In this document: positions 50,271 to 59,934 of the stretch, piece after piece | Layout of the letters: every line of letters starts with the position of its first letter | Position numbering within the stretch: the first letter of the stretch is position 1 | Assembly (NCBI GenBank): GCA_013297865.1 | Contig: JAAFIP010000002.1 | Coordinates: 1 to 64,000, forward strand | Source of the DNA: Polaromonas sp. | Lineage (GTDB): Bacteria; Pseudomonadota; Gammaproteobacteria; Burkholderiales; Burkholderiaceae_C | DNA length: 64,000 bases | Direction: 5' to 3' | Made by a program: the position numbers and the translations under genes | Notes under the pieces: generated by a model | Database searches by the model: none | Told to the model about the DNA's origin: nothing | The model's input: only the letters and a program-made list of their open reading frames with translations

Positions 50271-51500
50271 TTGACTGTGAGCAAGCAAGTACCCCAACCC
50301 CTTCCAGAAGGCCTGCACCCCGAGACCCTGGCCGTGCGCACCGCTGTGCCGCGCAGCCAGTATGGCGAGAACTCCGAAGCCCTGTACCTGACCAGCGGCT
50401 ATGTGCAGCCTGATGCAGAAACCTCGGCCCAGCGCTTTGCCGGCGAGGAGGAGGGCTACACCTATGGCCGCAGTGGCAACCCTACTGTTAGCAGTTTTGA
50501 GATGCGCCTGGCCGCCATGGAAGGCACCGAAGCGGCCATGGCTACGTCTTCGGGCATGTCGTCCATCATGCTCATGCTGTTCAGCCTGCTCAAGTCGGGC
50601 GACCATGTGGTGTTTTCGCAGTCCATGTTTGGCTCCACCATCAAGCTCATTGGCAGCGAGTTTGCGCGTTTTGGCGTGGAGTCAACGATCGTGCCGCAGG
50701 CCGATGTGGCGGCGTGGAAAGCGGCCGTGCGGCCCAGCACCAAGATTTTGTTTGCCGAAACGCCTACCAACCCCTTGACCGACGTGTGCGACATCGCCGC
50801 CCTGGCCGATATTGCGCACAATGCGGGCGCGTGGCTGGCGGTGGACAACTGCTTTGCCACGCCGGTGTTGCAGCGCCCTGTCACCATGGGCGCCGACATC
50901 ATCATGCATTCGGGCACCAAATACCTCGACGGCCAAGGCCGCGTGATGGCGGGCGCGCTGTGCGCCAGCGAAAAGCTTGTCACCGAAAAATTCCTGCCCG
51001 TGATGAAGAACAGCGGCCTGATCCTTGCGCCGTTCAACGCCTGGGTGCTCATCAAAGGCCTGGAGACGCTGGACATCCGCATCCGCGCGCAGAGCGAGCG
51101 GGCGCTGGCGATGGCGCAATGGCTGGAGCAGCACCCCCAGGTGGCGCGGGTGTACTACCCCGGCTTGCCCAGCCACACGCAGCATGCGCTGGCGATGCGG
51201 CAGATGTCAGGCATTGGCGGGGCTTTGCTGTCGTTTGATGTAAAGGCCAAAGATGCCGCCCAGGCGCGTGAGCGGGCCTTCCATGTGCTGGACAGCCTGC
51301 AAGTGCTGTCGCTGTGCACCAACCTGGGCGACACCAAAACCCTGCTGACCCACCCGGCCAGCACGTCCCATGGCAAGCTGTCTGACGCGCAGCGCCAGGC
51401 GGCAGGCATTGGCCAAGGCATGATCCGCATGGCTGTGGGCCTGGAGCATATCGGCGATCTGCGCGCTGACCTGGGCCGGGGCCTGGACACGTTAGCTTGA
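50271..51500 (+). CDS. metZ: O-succinylhomoserine sulfhydrylase
   Basis: A PLP enzyme that makes homocysteine from O-succinylhomoserine and sulfide. The 409-residue Cys/Met-metabolism fold shows YTYGRSGNPTVSSFEMRLAAMEG, SGMSSIMLMLFSLLKSGDHV, IVPQADVAAW, ETPTNPLTDV and the PLP lysine in IMHSGTKYLDGQGRVMAGAL. The start is TTG at 50271 or GTG at 50277; neither has a strong ribosome site. It sits beyond the repeat island following purF. Confidence 0.9.
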   Translation: MTVSKQVPQPLPEGLHPETLAVRTAVPRSQYGENSEALYLTSGYVQPDAETSAQRFAGEEEGYTYGRSGNPTVSSFEMRLAAMEGTEAAMATSSGMSSIMLMLFSLLKSGDHVVFSQSMFGSTIKLIGSEFARFGVESTIVPQADVAAWKAAVRPSTKILFAETPTNPLTDVCDIAALADIAHNAGAWLAVDNCFATPVLQRPVTMGADIIMHSGTKYLDGQGRVMAGALCASEKLVTEKFLPVMKNSGLILAPFNAWVLIKGLETLDIRIRAQSERALAMAQWLEQHPQVARVYYPGLPSHTQHALAMRQMSGIGGALLSFDVKAKDAAQARERAFHVLDSLQVLSLCTNLGDTKTLLTHPASTSHGKLSDAQRQAAGIGQGMIRMAVGLEHIGDLRADLGRGLDTLA

Positions 51501-51536
51501 TTTGTACGTGGTGCATAGACTTTCTTAAAGACATTT

Positions 51537-51586
51537 CAGCCTGCAGCCCAATAGAATATCGCGGGAGCTGCTATACATTTTGATAT
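51537..51586 (+). repeat. Dispersed repeat copy 9, touching the gltX start
   Basis: CAGCCTGCAGCCCAATAGAA, TATCGCGGGAGCTGCTATAC, ATTTTGATATG. Its last two bases overlap the gltX ATG at 51585, so the element supplies the leader of gltX. The core has GAGCTGCT instead of GAGCAGCT. Confidence 0.85.
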
Positions 51587-53105
51587 GACGACTACTGCCT
51601 ATACCTCTACCATCCGCACCCGCATCGCTCCATCGCCCACAGGTTTTCTCCATTTGGGCACAGCCCGCACGGCGCTGTTTTGCTGGGCTTTTGCGCAGCA
51701 TCATAAAGCGCTGGGCCATGATGCGCAGTTTATTTTGCGCATTGAAGACACCGACGAGGCGCGCTCCACGCAAGCGGCGGTGGACCAGATCATCGAGGCC
51801 ATGGACTGGCTGGAGCTGAACTACGACGAAGGCCCGTTCTACCAAATGCAGCGCATGGCGCGCTACCGCGAGGTGATTGCACAGATGCTGCAAGCAGGCA
51901 CTGCCTACCACTGCTACGCCTCGCCCGCCGAGCTGGACGCCATGCGCGAGGCGCAGAAGGCGCGCGGCGAAAAGCCCCGCTACGACGGCCGCTGGCGGCC
52001 CGCGCCCGGCAAGCTGCTGCCCGCGCCGCCTGCAGGCGTGAGGCCCGTGGTGCGCTTTGCTAACCCGATGGACGGTGAGGTGACGTGGAACGACACTGTC
52101 AAAGGCCCCATCACCATCAGCAACAAAGAGCTGGACGATCTGATCATCGCCCGCCCCGTGTCTGACGAGGCCGCCGCGCGTGGCGAGACGGTGGGCACCC
52201 CCACCTACAATTTTTGCGTGGTGGTGGACGACCTGGACATGCGTATCACCCACGTCATCCGTGGCGACGACCATGTCAACAACACGCCGCGCCAGATCAA
52301 TATCCTCAAGGCTTTGGGCGCACAGCTGCCGCAGTACGGCCATGTGCCGATGATCCTGGGGCCCGACGGCGAAAAGCTCTCCAAGCGCCACGGCGCAGTC
52401 AGCGTGACGCAGTACCGCGACGCAGGCTACCTGCCCGAGGCCATGATGAACTACCTGGCCCGCCTGGGCTGGAGCCACGGCGATGACGAGCTGTTTACCA
52501 GCGCCCAAATAGCGCAATGGTTTGATGGCACGCACTTGGCCAAAAGCCCGGCCCAGTGGGACGCCGCCAAGCTCAACTGGGTGAACTCACATTACATGAA
52601 GCAAGCTAGCGACGAGCGATTGGCGGCATTGGTTACGCAGCAGTTGCTCTCACGCACGGTGGAGGTGGCCCCTGCCGAAGGCGCTGCAGCAGGAGCAGGC
52701 GAGGCACCCACGATGGTGGCAGCGCCCATCACCGCTGATGCGCGCTTGCCGCACATCTGCGCCCTGTTCAAAGACCGCTGCGACACCACGGCCGCGCTGG
52801 CCACTTGGGCCGCTGCTTTTTACACCACCCCCCAGCGCAACGAAGCTGAGTACGCCCAGCATGTTACCGACGCCATCAAGCCCGCCATTGCTGCGCTGGC
52901 TGACAAACTGGCCACCTGCCCCTGGGACAAGGCCAGCCTAGCTGCCGCCATCAAGGAAACTTTGGCCGCCACTGGCCTGAAAATGCCCCAACTGGCCATG
53001 CCCGTGCGTGTTTTGCTCATGGGCAAGGCACAAACCCCGTCGCTGGACGCTGTTTTGGAGCTTTGTGGCAGGCCATTGGCCTTGGAGCGTTTGCAAAAGG
53101 CCTGA
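51585..53105 (+). CDS. gltX: Glutamyl-tRNA synthetase
   Basis: Charges tRNA-Glu. A 506-residue class I synthetase with the HIGH-type motif [54 protein letters not shown] and the KMSKS-type loop [13 protein letters not shown], then the C-terminal helical anticodon domain. The ATG at 51585 is directly preceded by repeat copy 9. A tRNA-Glu gene lies about 220 bp downstream. Confidence 0.95.
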   Translation: MTTTAYTSTIRTRIAPSPTGFLHLGTARTALFCWAFAQHHKALGHDAQFILRIEDTDEARSTQAAVDQIIEAMDWLELNYDEGPFYQMQRMARYREVIAQMLQAGTAYHCYASPAELDAMREAQKARGEKPRYDGRWRPAPGKLLPAPPAGVRPVVRFANPMDGEVTWNDTVKGPITISNKELDDLIIARPVSDEAAARGETVGTPTYNFCVVVDDLDMRITHVIRGDDHVNNTPRQINILKALGAQLPQYGHVPMILGPDGEKLSKRHGAVSVTQYRDAGYLPEAMMNYLARLGWSHGDDELFTSAQIAQWFDGTHLAKSPAQWDAAKLNWVNSHYMKQASDERLAALVTQQLLSRTVEVAPAEGAAAGAGEAPTMVAAPITADARLPHICALFKDRCDTTAALATWAAAFYTTPQRNEAEYAQHVTDAIKPAIAALADKLATCPWDKASLAAAIKETLAATGLKMPQLAMPVRVLLMGKAQTPSLDAVLELCGRPLALERLQKA

Positions 53106-53120
53106 TTTTCAGGCTATAAT
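53091..53120 (+). promoter_or_regulatory. Promoter of the tRNA cluster
   Basis: TTGCAA (53091-53096) and a perfect TATAAT (53115-53120) with an 18-bp spacer. The -35 lies inside the last codons of gltX. It precedes tRNA-Ala by about 60 bp and probably drives all three tRNAs. Confidence 0.6.
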
Positions 53121-53181
53121 TCAAGGCTCGATACCGAACAGGTGGAGTGGATTGCCAGTCATATGGCAGCCCGCGACAAAC

Positions 53182-53257
<76 letters not shown>

Positions 53258-53327
53258 AATTGAATATCGAGACGGAAAACAAGGAATGTTCAGGTTCACA
53301 CCGAAATGTTCCGGTTCCCAGGTTGAT

Positions 53328-53403
53328 GACCCCATCGTCTAGAGGCCTAGGACATTACCCTTTCACGGTAAGTACCGGGGTTCGAATCCCCGTGGGGTCG
53401 CCA
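53328..53403 (+). tRNA. tRNA-Glu (TTC)
   Basis: 76 bases including CCA. The acceptor GACCCCA pairs exactly with TGGGGTC, the anticodon arm TTACC-CTTTCAC-GGTAA carries TTC, and the T loop is TTCGAAT. It is the substrate of the adjacent gltX product. Confidence 0.95.
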
Positions 53404-53461
53404 GTTAACTTGTTACTGAAGAGTTAAGTGGTTCAGAGTTACAGCGCAAGCGGTAACCCAA

Positions 53462-53538
53462 GGAGTGGTAGTTCAGTTGGTTAGAATACCGGCCTGTCAC
53501 GCCGGGGGTCGCGGGTTCGAGTCCCGTCCACTCCGCCA
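53462..53538 (+). tRNA. tRNA-Asp (GTC)
   Basis: 77 bases including CCA. The acceptor GGAGTGG pairs with CCACTCC, the anticodon loop CTGTCAC carries GTC, and the T arm is GCGGG-TTCGAGT-CCCGT. Confidence 0.95.
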
Positions 53539-53545
53539 ACAATGC

Positions 53546-53585
53546 AAGCCCTTGCAGGTCCATGATCTGCAGGGGCTTTTTCTTT
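53546..53585 (+). terminator. Terminator after the tRNA cluster
   Basis: AAGCCCTTGCAG pairs with CTGCAGGGGCTT (one G-T pair) around a 9-base loop, followed by T-rich sequence. It lies 8 bp after the tRNA-Asp CCA. Confidence 0.85.
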
Positions 53586-53594
53586 TGCCAGAGA

Positions 53595-53999
53595 TTACTT
53601 GGTGGCCAGCGCCTCGCAGCTGCAGGCGCTGAGCACGGTGCTTTGGCCATCGCCCTCGCGCTGCATGACGCAGCGCTGGCTGTCCAGGCGCAGCAGGTAG
53701 CTGTCGGGCACGCCGCGCTGGCGGCCCTGGGCTGGGTTGCCGCTGGTATCGCGCAGCTCGGCGGGGACGATGCTCAGGCGGTCGGTGTTGGCAAACGCAG
53801 CGTTGGTAAGCACCACGGCGATGCCATCAGGGCGCTTGGCTGCGTTCTGGATTTGCGCCAGGCAGGCGCTGTGGTTGGCCGTGACAATCAGCTTGGCGGG
53901 CACGGGCGGCTGGGCGGTGCTCTGGCAGGCAGACAGCGCAAGCGCTGTGAGCGTCGTCCACACTGCGCGGCGAAGCAGGTTGGTGTGGGGCGTCATCAT
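53595..53999 (-). CDS. Small lipoprotein of unknown function
   Basis: A 134-residue predicted lipoprotein: the leader ends in ALALSAC (Cys near 25), and the mature part contains several further cysteines (NHSACLAQI, SQRCVMQRE, LSACSCEALATK). I do not recognise the family. The ATG at 53999 overlaps the stop of the upstream S41 protease gene (ATGA), so the two are coupled and may act together in the envelope (inference). Confidence 0.7.
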   Translation of the reverse strand: MMTPHTNLLRRAVWTTLTALALSACQSTAQPPVPAKLIVTANHSACLAQIQNAAKRPDGIAVVLTNAAFANTDRLSIVPAELRDTSGNPAQGRQRGVPDSYLLRLDSQRCVMQREGDGQSTVLSACSCEALATK

Positions 54000-55483
54000 G
54001 GCTTGCTGGTATACCAGCGCTGCTCTTCCAGCGGGCTGCGCAGAATTTGGTAATTGCCGCTGTCAGCACTGCTGCCCGATTTGCGGAAGCCGGTAGACAC
54101 GGCAGGGCAGACACCGGTGCTGATATAGCTCAATGCACCTGCGAGCATCAGTTCGGAGGTATCGCCGCGTTGCTTGCTTAGGTCATCGGCCACCTGGCAG
54201 GTAGGCGAAAAGCCATCGGCATAGTCGCCAAAGCCCACAGCGTTGGCGCCTTTGAACTGCATGGCTGCATACGAAGTGCCGCAGTTGTCTAGGTAGTAAA
54301 AGCCGTAGGGCTTGCCACAGGTGGTGCTGCCGATGCGCACGACCTGCATGAACGGCGACAGGCCATTGATGATGGATTCGCTGGCAGAGCAGGTGCTGGC
54401 GGAGGTCAGCACAAACACGCGCTTGAGGCCCAGCTGGGGCAGGGCCTGACCTGCGGGCTGCGAGAAGCCCTGGCTGGTCTGCTGGAAGGTGTCTGCAGTG
54501 TCGCAGATGGCAAAGGGCTTTTTGTCGTTGCAGATGGTTTTTTCATAGACCTTGCCTGCCAGGTTGCTGCTGCCGATCATCCAGGCCAGCTGGTTGGAAA
54601 TGTCCAGAAAGCCACCACCGTTGTAACGCATGTCAAGCACCAGCTCGTTGACGGATCTGCTTTTGAGCAAGGTGATGGCATCAATCAGCTGCTTTTCTGC
54701 ACTATTGACGCTAAACGAGTTGATCGTCAGATAGCCAACGGTGTTGGTGCCTTGGGTGAAGGTTTGTGCATGGGTCACTGGCGTGATGGCAACGCTCTGT
54801 GAGGACACAGCAGTGACGTTGCGTGATGTGCTGCTGCCCACCGACTGGATGCCAAACACGGTGCTTTTTGAAGCGGTGGTCGGAAACAGGGAGGCGTTGA
54901 GCTGATCGGGGTTACCGTCGACAACGGCCACGCCGTCCAGGGAGGTAATGGTGTCGCCGCGCGTGATGCCTGCTGTTTCGGCAGGTGAGCCTTTTTCTAC
55001 ATAGGCCACTCGCAGCAGGCGTGGTGGTGTCGACTGGATAAATACCAAGCGAATGCCATAGCCTGATGAAATGCCCGCTTGCTGATTGAGCCGGTCTGCC
55101 GTGGGGACGGTGAAGCTGAATTGGTCTACCGGCTTGCCTGACGCTGTACGGTTGGGTGTTTTAAGTGCGGTGAAGTAGGCGTCAAGCGCTCTGTAGTTGC
55201 TGCCGCCGTAGGCCGCGGCGGTGTAGTTGGCTGCATTGACGCTGGGCACGTCTTTGTACCAGAGATACACCTCGTTCATCATGTCGCGCACCCAGCTTTT
55301 CTCGGTGTCGATCGAGCCGGCCATGTCGCTGGTGTTGGGCCGGGGTGCGGCGCACATCTGGGCTGAACTGCCGCCCGCGCCTCCACCTCCGCCGCCGCCA
55401 CATGACACTAGCGCAATACCAAGCAGCAGAATCAGGCTGCATTTGAGTCCAGCGCCGAAAAATGAAGATTTCGCAGACAGCAT
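53996..55483 (-). CDS. S41-family peptidase lipoprotein
   Basis: A 495-residue exported protease. The lipobox ALVSC is followed by a run of glycines. A PDZ-like domain (RVAYVEKGSPAETAGITRGDTITSLDGVAV, near residue 155) precedes the S41 catalytic domain with LVLDMRYNGGGFLDISNQL and RVFVLTSASTCSASESIINGL, where the Ser of SASES is the nucleophile. The distant, substrate-binding type resembles tail-specific proteases. It is translationally coupled to the small lipoprotein. Confidence 0.85.
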   Translation of the reverse strand: MLSAKSSFFGAGLKCSLILLLGIALVSCGGGGGGGAGGSSAQMCAAPRPNTSDMAGSIDTEKSWVRDMMNEVYLWYKDVPSVNAANYTAAAYGGSNYRALDAYFTALKTPNRTASGKPVDQFSFTVPTADRLNQQAGISSGYGIRLVFIQSTPPRLLRVAYVEKGSPAETAGITRGDTITSLDGVAVVDGNPDQLNASLFPTTASKSTVFGIQSVGSSTSRNVTAVSSQSVAITPVTHAQTFTQGTNTVGYLTINSFSVNSAEKQLIDAITLLKSRSVNELVLDMRYNGGGFLDISNQLAWMIGSSNLAGKVYEKTICNDKKPFAICDTADTFQQTSQGFSQPAGQALPQLGLKRVFVLTSASTCSASESIINGLSPFMQVVRIGSTTCGKPYGFYYLDNCGTSYAAMQFKGANAVGFGDYADGFSPTCQVADDLSKQRGDTSELMLAGALSYISTGVCPAVSTGFRKSGSSADSGNYQILRSPLEEQRWYTSKP

Positions 55484-55534
55484 AGTTTCCCTTGCGTGGG
55501 TGGTTGGTAGTCGGCAAATACTACCACGCTGAGG

Positions 55535-56419
55535 CTAGGCAGCGCGCTGGCGCAAGGCTATCACCCCCGTGCTGAGCGCGGTGCCCAGAATAATCACAGC
55601 GCCCCAGACCAGCATCGCACCGGTTACTTTTTCATTCAACAGTACGGCGCCATAGAGCACACCAAACACCGGGATCAAAAAAGTCACTGCTACGGCACGT
55701 GCGGGGCCTGCGCGCGCAATCAGGCGAAAGTACAGTACATAGGCCACGGCGGTACAGAAAAAGGCCAGCAGCAGCACGGCCAGCCAGGCCTGCAGGCCGG
55801 GCATCTGGGCAGGCAGCGTGAAGGCAGCGGGCAGCAGCAGTACCAGGCTGGCACCGAGCTGGCTGCCCGTGGCGCTGGCCAGGGGCGGCACGCCCTGCAG
55901 ATACTTTTTGGTGTAGCTGGCGCTGATGCCGTACAGCAAGGTGGCGGCCAGGCAGGCCAGCACGGCAAAGCCTGCGGCGCTGGCCCCGGGCTTGAACGAG
56001 GCTTTTTCCCAGGCCAGGGCGGCCACGCCCACAAAGCCAATCACCAGGCCCAGGCTGCGCGGCCCGGTGAGCTTGTCGCGAAGCCATAGCCAGGCCACCA
56101 GCGCGCCCCACAGCGGCGTGGTGGCGTTGAGGATGGAGGTGAGGCCCGTGGTGACATGCAGCACCGCAAAGCCAAACAGCGCAAACGGCAGGCCGCTGTT
56201 AAGCGCACCCACGACCATGATGGGGCCCAGCTTGTCGCGCAGCGCCTGGGCGTGGCCGCGCCATACCAGCAAAGGCACCAGGAACAGTGAGGCCAGCAGC
56301 ACACGCAAAAACGCGGTAACCAAGGGGCCAAACTCCGAGGCCCCCATCTTCATTAATAAAAACGAGGCGCCCCAGATGGCGGCCAGCAGCACAAAGTCAA
56401 TCAAGATGGCCAATTGCAT
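55535..56419 (-). CDS. DMT-superfamily (EamA) exporter
   Basis: A 294-residue inner-membrane protein with ten hydrophobic segments in two EamA halves (LAAIWGASFLLMKMGASEFGPL... and LLYGISASYTKKYLQGVPPL...). A conserved end FLIPVFGVLYGAVLLNEKVTG is seen. Family members export amino acids or metabolites; the substrate is unknown. It lies 51 bp upstream of the S41 gene's start on the opposite side of a short spacer. Confidence 0.9.
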   Translation of the reverse strand: MQLAILIDFVLLAAIWGASFLLMKMGASEFGPLVTAFLRVLLASLFLVPLLVWRGHAQALRDKLGPIMVVGALNSGLPFALFGFAVLHVTTGLTSILNATTPLWGALVAWLWLRDKLTGPRSLGLVIGFVGVAALAWEKASFKPGASAAGFAVLACLAATLLYGISASYTKKYLQGVPPLASATGSQLGASLVLLLPAAFTLPAQMPGLQAWLAVLLLAFFCTAVAYVLYFRLIARAGPARAVAVTFLIPVFGVLYGAVLLNEKVTGAMLVWGAVIILGTALSTGVIALRQRAA

Positions 56420-56528
56420 AGATATTCAGCGTGTAAGTTGTGATCACAGTATGCTGCAAAAAATGTAGCGATGACGCCCGGATTGATGAATCCGGGCAAT
56501 GCGTTCAATGCGTTTTCTACATCAAACC

Positions 56529-57053
56529 TCACACCAGACGGGACTGGCGCGGCTGTGCATCCAGCACGCCTTCAAGCTGCAGCAGCGCGGTTTTACGCGC
56601 AAGCCCGCCCGCATAGCCAGTCAACGCGCCGCCTGCGCCCAGCACACGGTGGCAAGGCACGATGACGCTGATCGGGTTGCGCCCAACGGCAGCGCCTACG
56701 GCGCGCACCGCCTGCGGGTTGCCCAGGCGCTGGGCGAGGGCGCCGTAGCTGCAGTGCGCGCCTTGGGGAATGTCCAGCAGGGCTTGCCACACCGACTGCT
56801 GAAACGCCGTGCCTGCGCGCAGATCCAGCGGCAGTTCAAAGCGGCTGCGCTGCCCGGCAAAGTACTGCTGCATCTGCAGCACCGCCTGGTCGATGGTGGC
56901 ATTGCTGCCAGTGGGCCAGCCCTGCATGTCGGGCTGGTGTTTTTGGCCGTCAAACCACAGGCCGCACAGGCCTTGGTCGGTGGCGGCCAGCAGGATGTCG
57001 CCCAGTGGGCTGGGGCTGCGGTGCAGCAGGGGAAAAACAGTCTTTTTAAGCAT
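56529..57053 (-). CDS. ogt: Methylated-DNA–protein-cysteine methyltransferase
   Basis: Removes methyl from O6-methylguanine to its own Cys. A 174-residue protein with the active-site motif ISVIVPCHRVLGAGGALTGYAGG and the DNA-binding HTH (GTAFQQSVWQALLDIPQGAHCSYGALAQRLG). I use the ATG at 57053; the in-frame start at 57068 lies in repeat copy 10. It follows the alkA-type gene on the same strand, giving an alkylation-repair pair. Confidence 0.93.
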   Translation of the reverse strand: MLKKTVFPLLHRSPSPLGDILLAATDQGLCGLWFDGQKHQPDMQGWPTGSNATIDQAVLQMQQYFAGQRSRFELPLDLRAGTAFQQSVWQALLDIPQGAHCSYGALAQRLGNPQAVRAVGAAVGRNPISVIVPCHRVLGAGGALTGYAGGLARKTALLQLEGVLDAQPRQSRLV

Positions 57054-57057
57054 CACA

Positions 57058-57107
57058 TCGGCCTCCAAGTCAATAGAATATCGCGGGAGAAGCTATTAAA
57101 AATATAG
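57058..57107 (+). repeat. Dispersed repeat copy 10
   Basis: GGCCTCCAAGTCAATAGAAT, ATCGCGGGAGAAGCTATTAA, ATATAG. It fills the 75-bp space between the alkA-type gene and ogt. Confidence 0.85.
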
Positions 57108-57128
57108 CAATAAGCATCAATAGGTAAG

Positions 57129-58670
57129 TCATGCATTGGCCCCATACAAGCTGTGCCAGGCGCGCAGCACGGCGTAGCTGCGCCAGGGCCGCCAGGCTTG
57201 CGAAGCGGCTTCTGCGGCCTTGGCAGGGTTTTTGGCTTCGCGCACGCCCAGTGCGTTGTGCAGCGCCACATCGCCCGCTGGGAAGGCGTCGGGCCAGCGC
57301 AGCGCACGCATGGCGATGTACTGCGCGGTCCAGTCGCCGATGCCGGGCAGGGCCTTGAGCTGATCTACGGTGTCTTGCATACGGGCGGGGGTGTTCAGAT
57401 CCAGCGCGCCACTGCTGACCGCCTGCGACAGAGCGATGATGGCCGCCTGGCGCTGCTTGACGATGCCCAGCTGGCCCAGCTCATCGTTGCTGGCCTGCGC
57501 CAGGGCTGCGGGCGCGGGAAACAGGTGGGTCAGCTGTGCAAAAGGCGTACTGATCGGCGTGCCAAAGCGCTGCACCACGCGCTGCGTCAGTGTGCGGCCA
57601 GCTGCTACGGTGATCTGCTGGCCCAGGATGGCGCGGATAGCCACCTCAAAGCCGTCCAGGCTGCCCGGCACACGCAAGCCCTCGGTGCCTGCAAAATGCG
57701 CGCCCAGCACTGCGTTGATGGCTTTGGGGTCTGCGTCCAGATCCAGCGCCGCGCGTGTGCGGGCAATCACCGTGGGCAGTGCGGCCTGTAGGCCTTCGCT
57801 GACTTCCAGGTGCACCACTGGCAGCGCTGCATCAAAGCCAAAACGCACCCAGCCCGCGTGCACCTGGCCAGCTATTTGTATGGAAAAAGTGCGTGCAGCC
57901 CAATGAATAGTCGCGGGGGCAGCTACTATTTCGATAGTATCCAACTGCCGCTTGCGCCAAAATCCCAGCATGGCTTCCACATCGTAGGGCGGGCGGTAGC
58001 CCAGCTGGACCTTCACTATCGCCTCGCCATTGCCAGGCTGCCCTTGGGCGGCGTGCTTGCGCAGCTGGGTGGGTGCCAAGCGGTAGTGCGCCATGAACGC
58101 TGCGTTGAAACGCCGCAGGCTGGCAAAACCGCTGGCCAGGGCTACCTGGGTGATGGGCAGGCGGGTGTCGGTCAGCAGCTGCTTGGCGCACAGCAGGCGG
58201 CGCGTCTGCAGGTATTGCAGCGGGGCTACGCCCAGATGGGCTTCAAAAATCCGCCGCAGATGCCGGTCGCTGACCCCCAGCGCAGCCGCTACGCCGGCCA
58301 CAGTGGGTGTGCCTTGCGCCCCCAATGCTGGCGCACCAGTCTGTGCGCTGGCCGGCCCGTGGCCCTGAAACAGGCTATCCAGCAGATGCGCCGCTTGTAG
58401 AGCCAGGGTATGCGATGCATCCTGCGTAGACCAGATCAGAGAATGCGGGGCCAACTCGGGCCGACAGCGCATGCAGGGCCGAAACCCCAGCCGTTCGGCC
58501 TGCGCCGCATGCATCACAAAGCGGCAGTTCTCACGCCGGGGCGCCTTGACGCGGCAGACGGGGCGGCAGTAAATGCCGGTGGAGGTGACGCAGGTAAAAA
58601 AGCACCCATCAAAGCGCGCATCCCGGCTCAGCGCGGCTTGGTAATAGGTGTCGTCAGAATCCAAAGTCAT
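57129..58670 (-). CDS. alkA: Ada–AlkA fusion: DNA-3-methyladenine glycosylase with Ada metal-binding domain
   Basis: A 513-residue multidomain repair/regulatory protein. The N-terminal Ada zinc domain (DGCFFTCVTSTGIYCRPVCRV and PCMRCRPEL, residues ~20-70) can accept methyl from phosphotriesters. An AraC-type HTH follows (VAAALGVSDRHLRRIFEAHLGVAPLQYLQTRRL), then AlkA_N and an HhH-GPD glycosylase domain (LPGIGDWTAQYIAMRALRWPDAFPAGDVAL, with the catalytic Asp near the end). The ATG at 58670 begins the Ada domain; an upstream ATG at 58775 adds unrelated residues. Repeat copy 11 is inserted in frame in AlkA_N. Confidence 0.9.
   Translation of the reverse strand: MTLDSDDTYYQAALSRDARFDGCFFTCVTSTGIYCRPVCRVKAPRRENCRFVMHAAQAERLGFRPCMRCRPELAPHSLIWSTQDASHTLALQAAHLLDSLFQGHGPASAQTGAPALGAQGTPTVAGVAAALGVSDRHLRRIFEAHLGVAPLQYLQTRRLLCAKQLLTDTRLPITQVALASGFASLRRFNAAFMAHYRLAPTQLRKHAAQGQPGNGEAIVKVQLGYRPPYDVEAMLGFWRKRQLDTIEIVAAPATIHWAARTFSIQIAGQVHAGWVRFGFDAALPVVHLEVSEGLQAALPTVIARTRAALDLDADPKAINAVLGAHFAGTEGLRVPGSLDGFEVAIRAILGQQITVAAGRTLTQRVVQRFGTPISTPFAQLTHLFPAPAALAQASNDELGQLGIVKQRQAAIIALSQAVSSGALDLNTPARMQDTVDQLKALPGIGDWTAQYIAMRALRWPDAFPAGDVALHNALGVREAKNPAKAAEAASQAWRPWRSYAVLRAWHSLYGANA
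57893..57937 (+). repeat. Dispersed repeat copy 11, inside alkA
   Basis: GTGCAGCCCAATGAATAGTC, GCGGGGGCAGCTACTATTTC, GATAG. Read on the alkA strand it encodes about TIEIVAAPATIHW within the AlkA_N domain, in the same frame as the two coding copies in the cytochrome gene. It has drifted from the consensus (AATAGTCGCGGGGGC). Confidence 0.8.
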
Positions 58671-58818
58671 GGCCAGATGGTACGCCAAAACGCTTTTTAA
58701 ACTAGCCGTTTTCGGACGTGTCAAAACTGCGCCAGCAGGCAGGCTAGCGGCCAGAGATGTCTGCATCAAAACCAATGGAGGCGTTTTTGAATAGGCGGCA
58801 GAACAAAAGACTTATCTG

Positions 58819-59934
58819 TTAGCTATTTGCTGCCCGTCGATAGACTTCTACCGTCTCGTCAACACAGCGCTGCCACGAATAAGTGGCAGCTACACGCAGT
58901 CCTGCTGCAACTGCAGTTTGCCGCCAGATATCATCCGTCAGGCCTTTTTCCAATGCAGTGCAAAATTCAGCGATATCGTCAGGGTTCACCATCAAGGCAG
59001 CGCCCTGAGTTACTTCAGGCAAACAGGACTGTTTTGACACCACGACGGGCACGCCGCATGACATGGCTTCAATGGGTGGCAGGCCAAACCCTTCATAGGT
59101 TGACGGGTAAACGAACAGTGCAGCGCCAGCGTATAGCAGCGGCAAATCCTGCTCCGATACATAGCCTAAATGCTTTACCCAGCCTTGAGTTTGGGCTTGG
59201 TTGATCTCAGATTGCAGCGCTTGGCTTAGCCAACCGTCGGTGCCGGCCATGACCAGCGGGTAAGTTTTGCGCAAACTATCGGGCAGCAAACGCCATGCGG
59301 CCAGCAGTTGCGCTACTTTTTTGCGCGGCTCCAGGGTAGACACGCACAGCGCATAATTGTGGGGTACTAGGCCATACCGCTGCAGTGGTGCGGCAATATG
59401 CCTATCTTCCACAGGCCTGTAAGCTGCTGACACCCCGAGTGGCACCGCAGTCACTTTGCTGCTTGGCAAGCCAGTGAACGTTATTACTTCAGCGCGCGTG
59501 GTGTGTGAGTCAGTTATCACCTGGGAGGCCTGCGATACTGATCGTGCAAAGTCTCGCTCAAACTGCTTTATTCTTTCTGCGGGGTGAGTTTCGGGAAACT
59601 TAAATACTGATAGGTCATGGACAGTTATTACCCCATTGTTTACCCATGTCGGCAAAAAGAAATTAGGCCCATGAAAAATACTGCCTTTGCATGCCATCGA
59701 CATACTCCAGTTGCGCAGCCTGCGAGGCAACCCAAAGCGCGGTTCGCGGGCTTTGCCTGTAGCCGGTGCGAGCTGTAGTAGGCGAGCCGGTTGGTCTACC
59801 CACCGGCTATTGCGGTAAAAACGAGTCTGTTGCAGTTGCGGATGTGATGGCAACCTTTGCGCGAGTTCCCATGTGTAACGCCCTATGCCGGTTAATTTTG
59901 GCGATAGGGCTTCCACAGAAAAAACTAGCCTCAA
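58819..59934 (-). CDS. Glycosyltransferase, GT4 family
   Basis: A 371-residue GT-B transferase: RLVFSVEALSPKLTGIGRYTWELAQRL at the N-terminus, NYALCVSTLEPRKKVAQLLAAWRLL (start of the donor domain) and PSTYEGFGLPPIEAMSCGVPVVVS, with the conserved E-x7-E type donor site. It probably transfers D-rhamnose or mannose made by the operon's enzymes to a surface glycan (inference). The start overlaps the rmd stop by ATGA. Confidence 0.9.
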   Translation of the reverse strand: MRLVFSVEALSPKLTGIGRYTWELAQRLPSHPQLQQTRFYRNSRWVDQPARLLQLAPATGKAREPRFGLPRRLRNWSMSMACKGSIFHGPNFFLPTWVNNGVITVHDLSVFKFPETHPAERIKQFERDFARSVSQASQVITDSHTTRAEVITFTGLPSSKVTAVPLGVSAAYRPVEDRHIAAPLQRYGLVPHNYALCVSTLEPRKKVAQLLAAWRLLPDSLRKTYPLVMAGTDGWLSQALQSEINQAQTQGWVKHLGYVSEQDLPLLYAGAALFVYPSTYEGFGLPPIEAMSCGVPVVVSKQSCLPEVTQGAALMVNPDDIAEFCTALEKGLTDDIWRQTAVAAGLRVAATYSWQRCVDETVEVYRRAANS

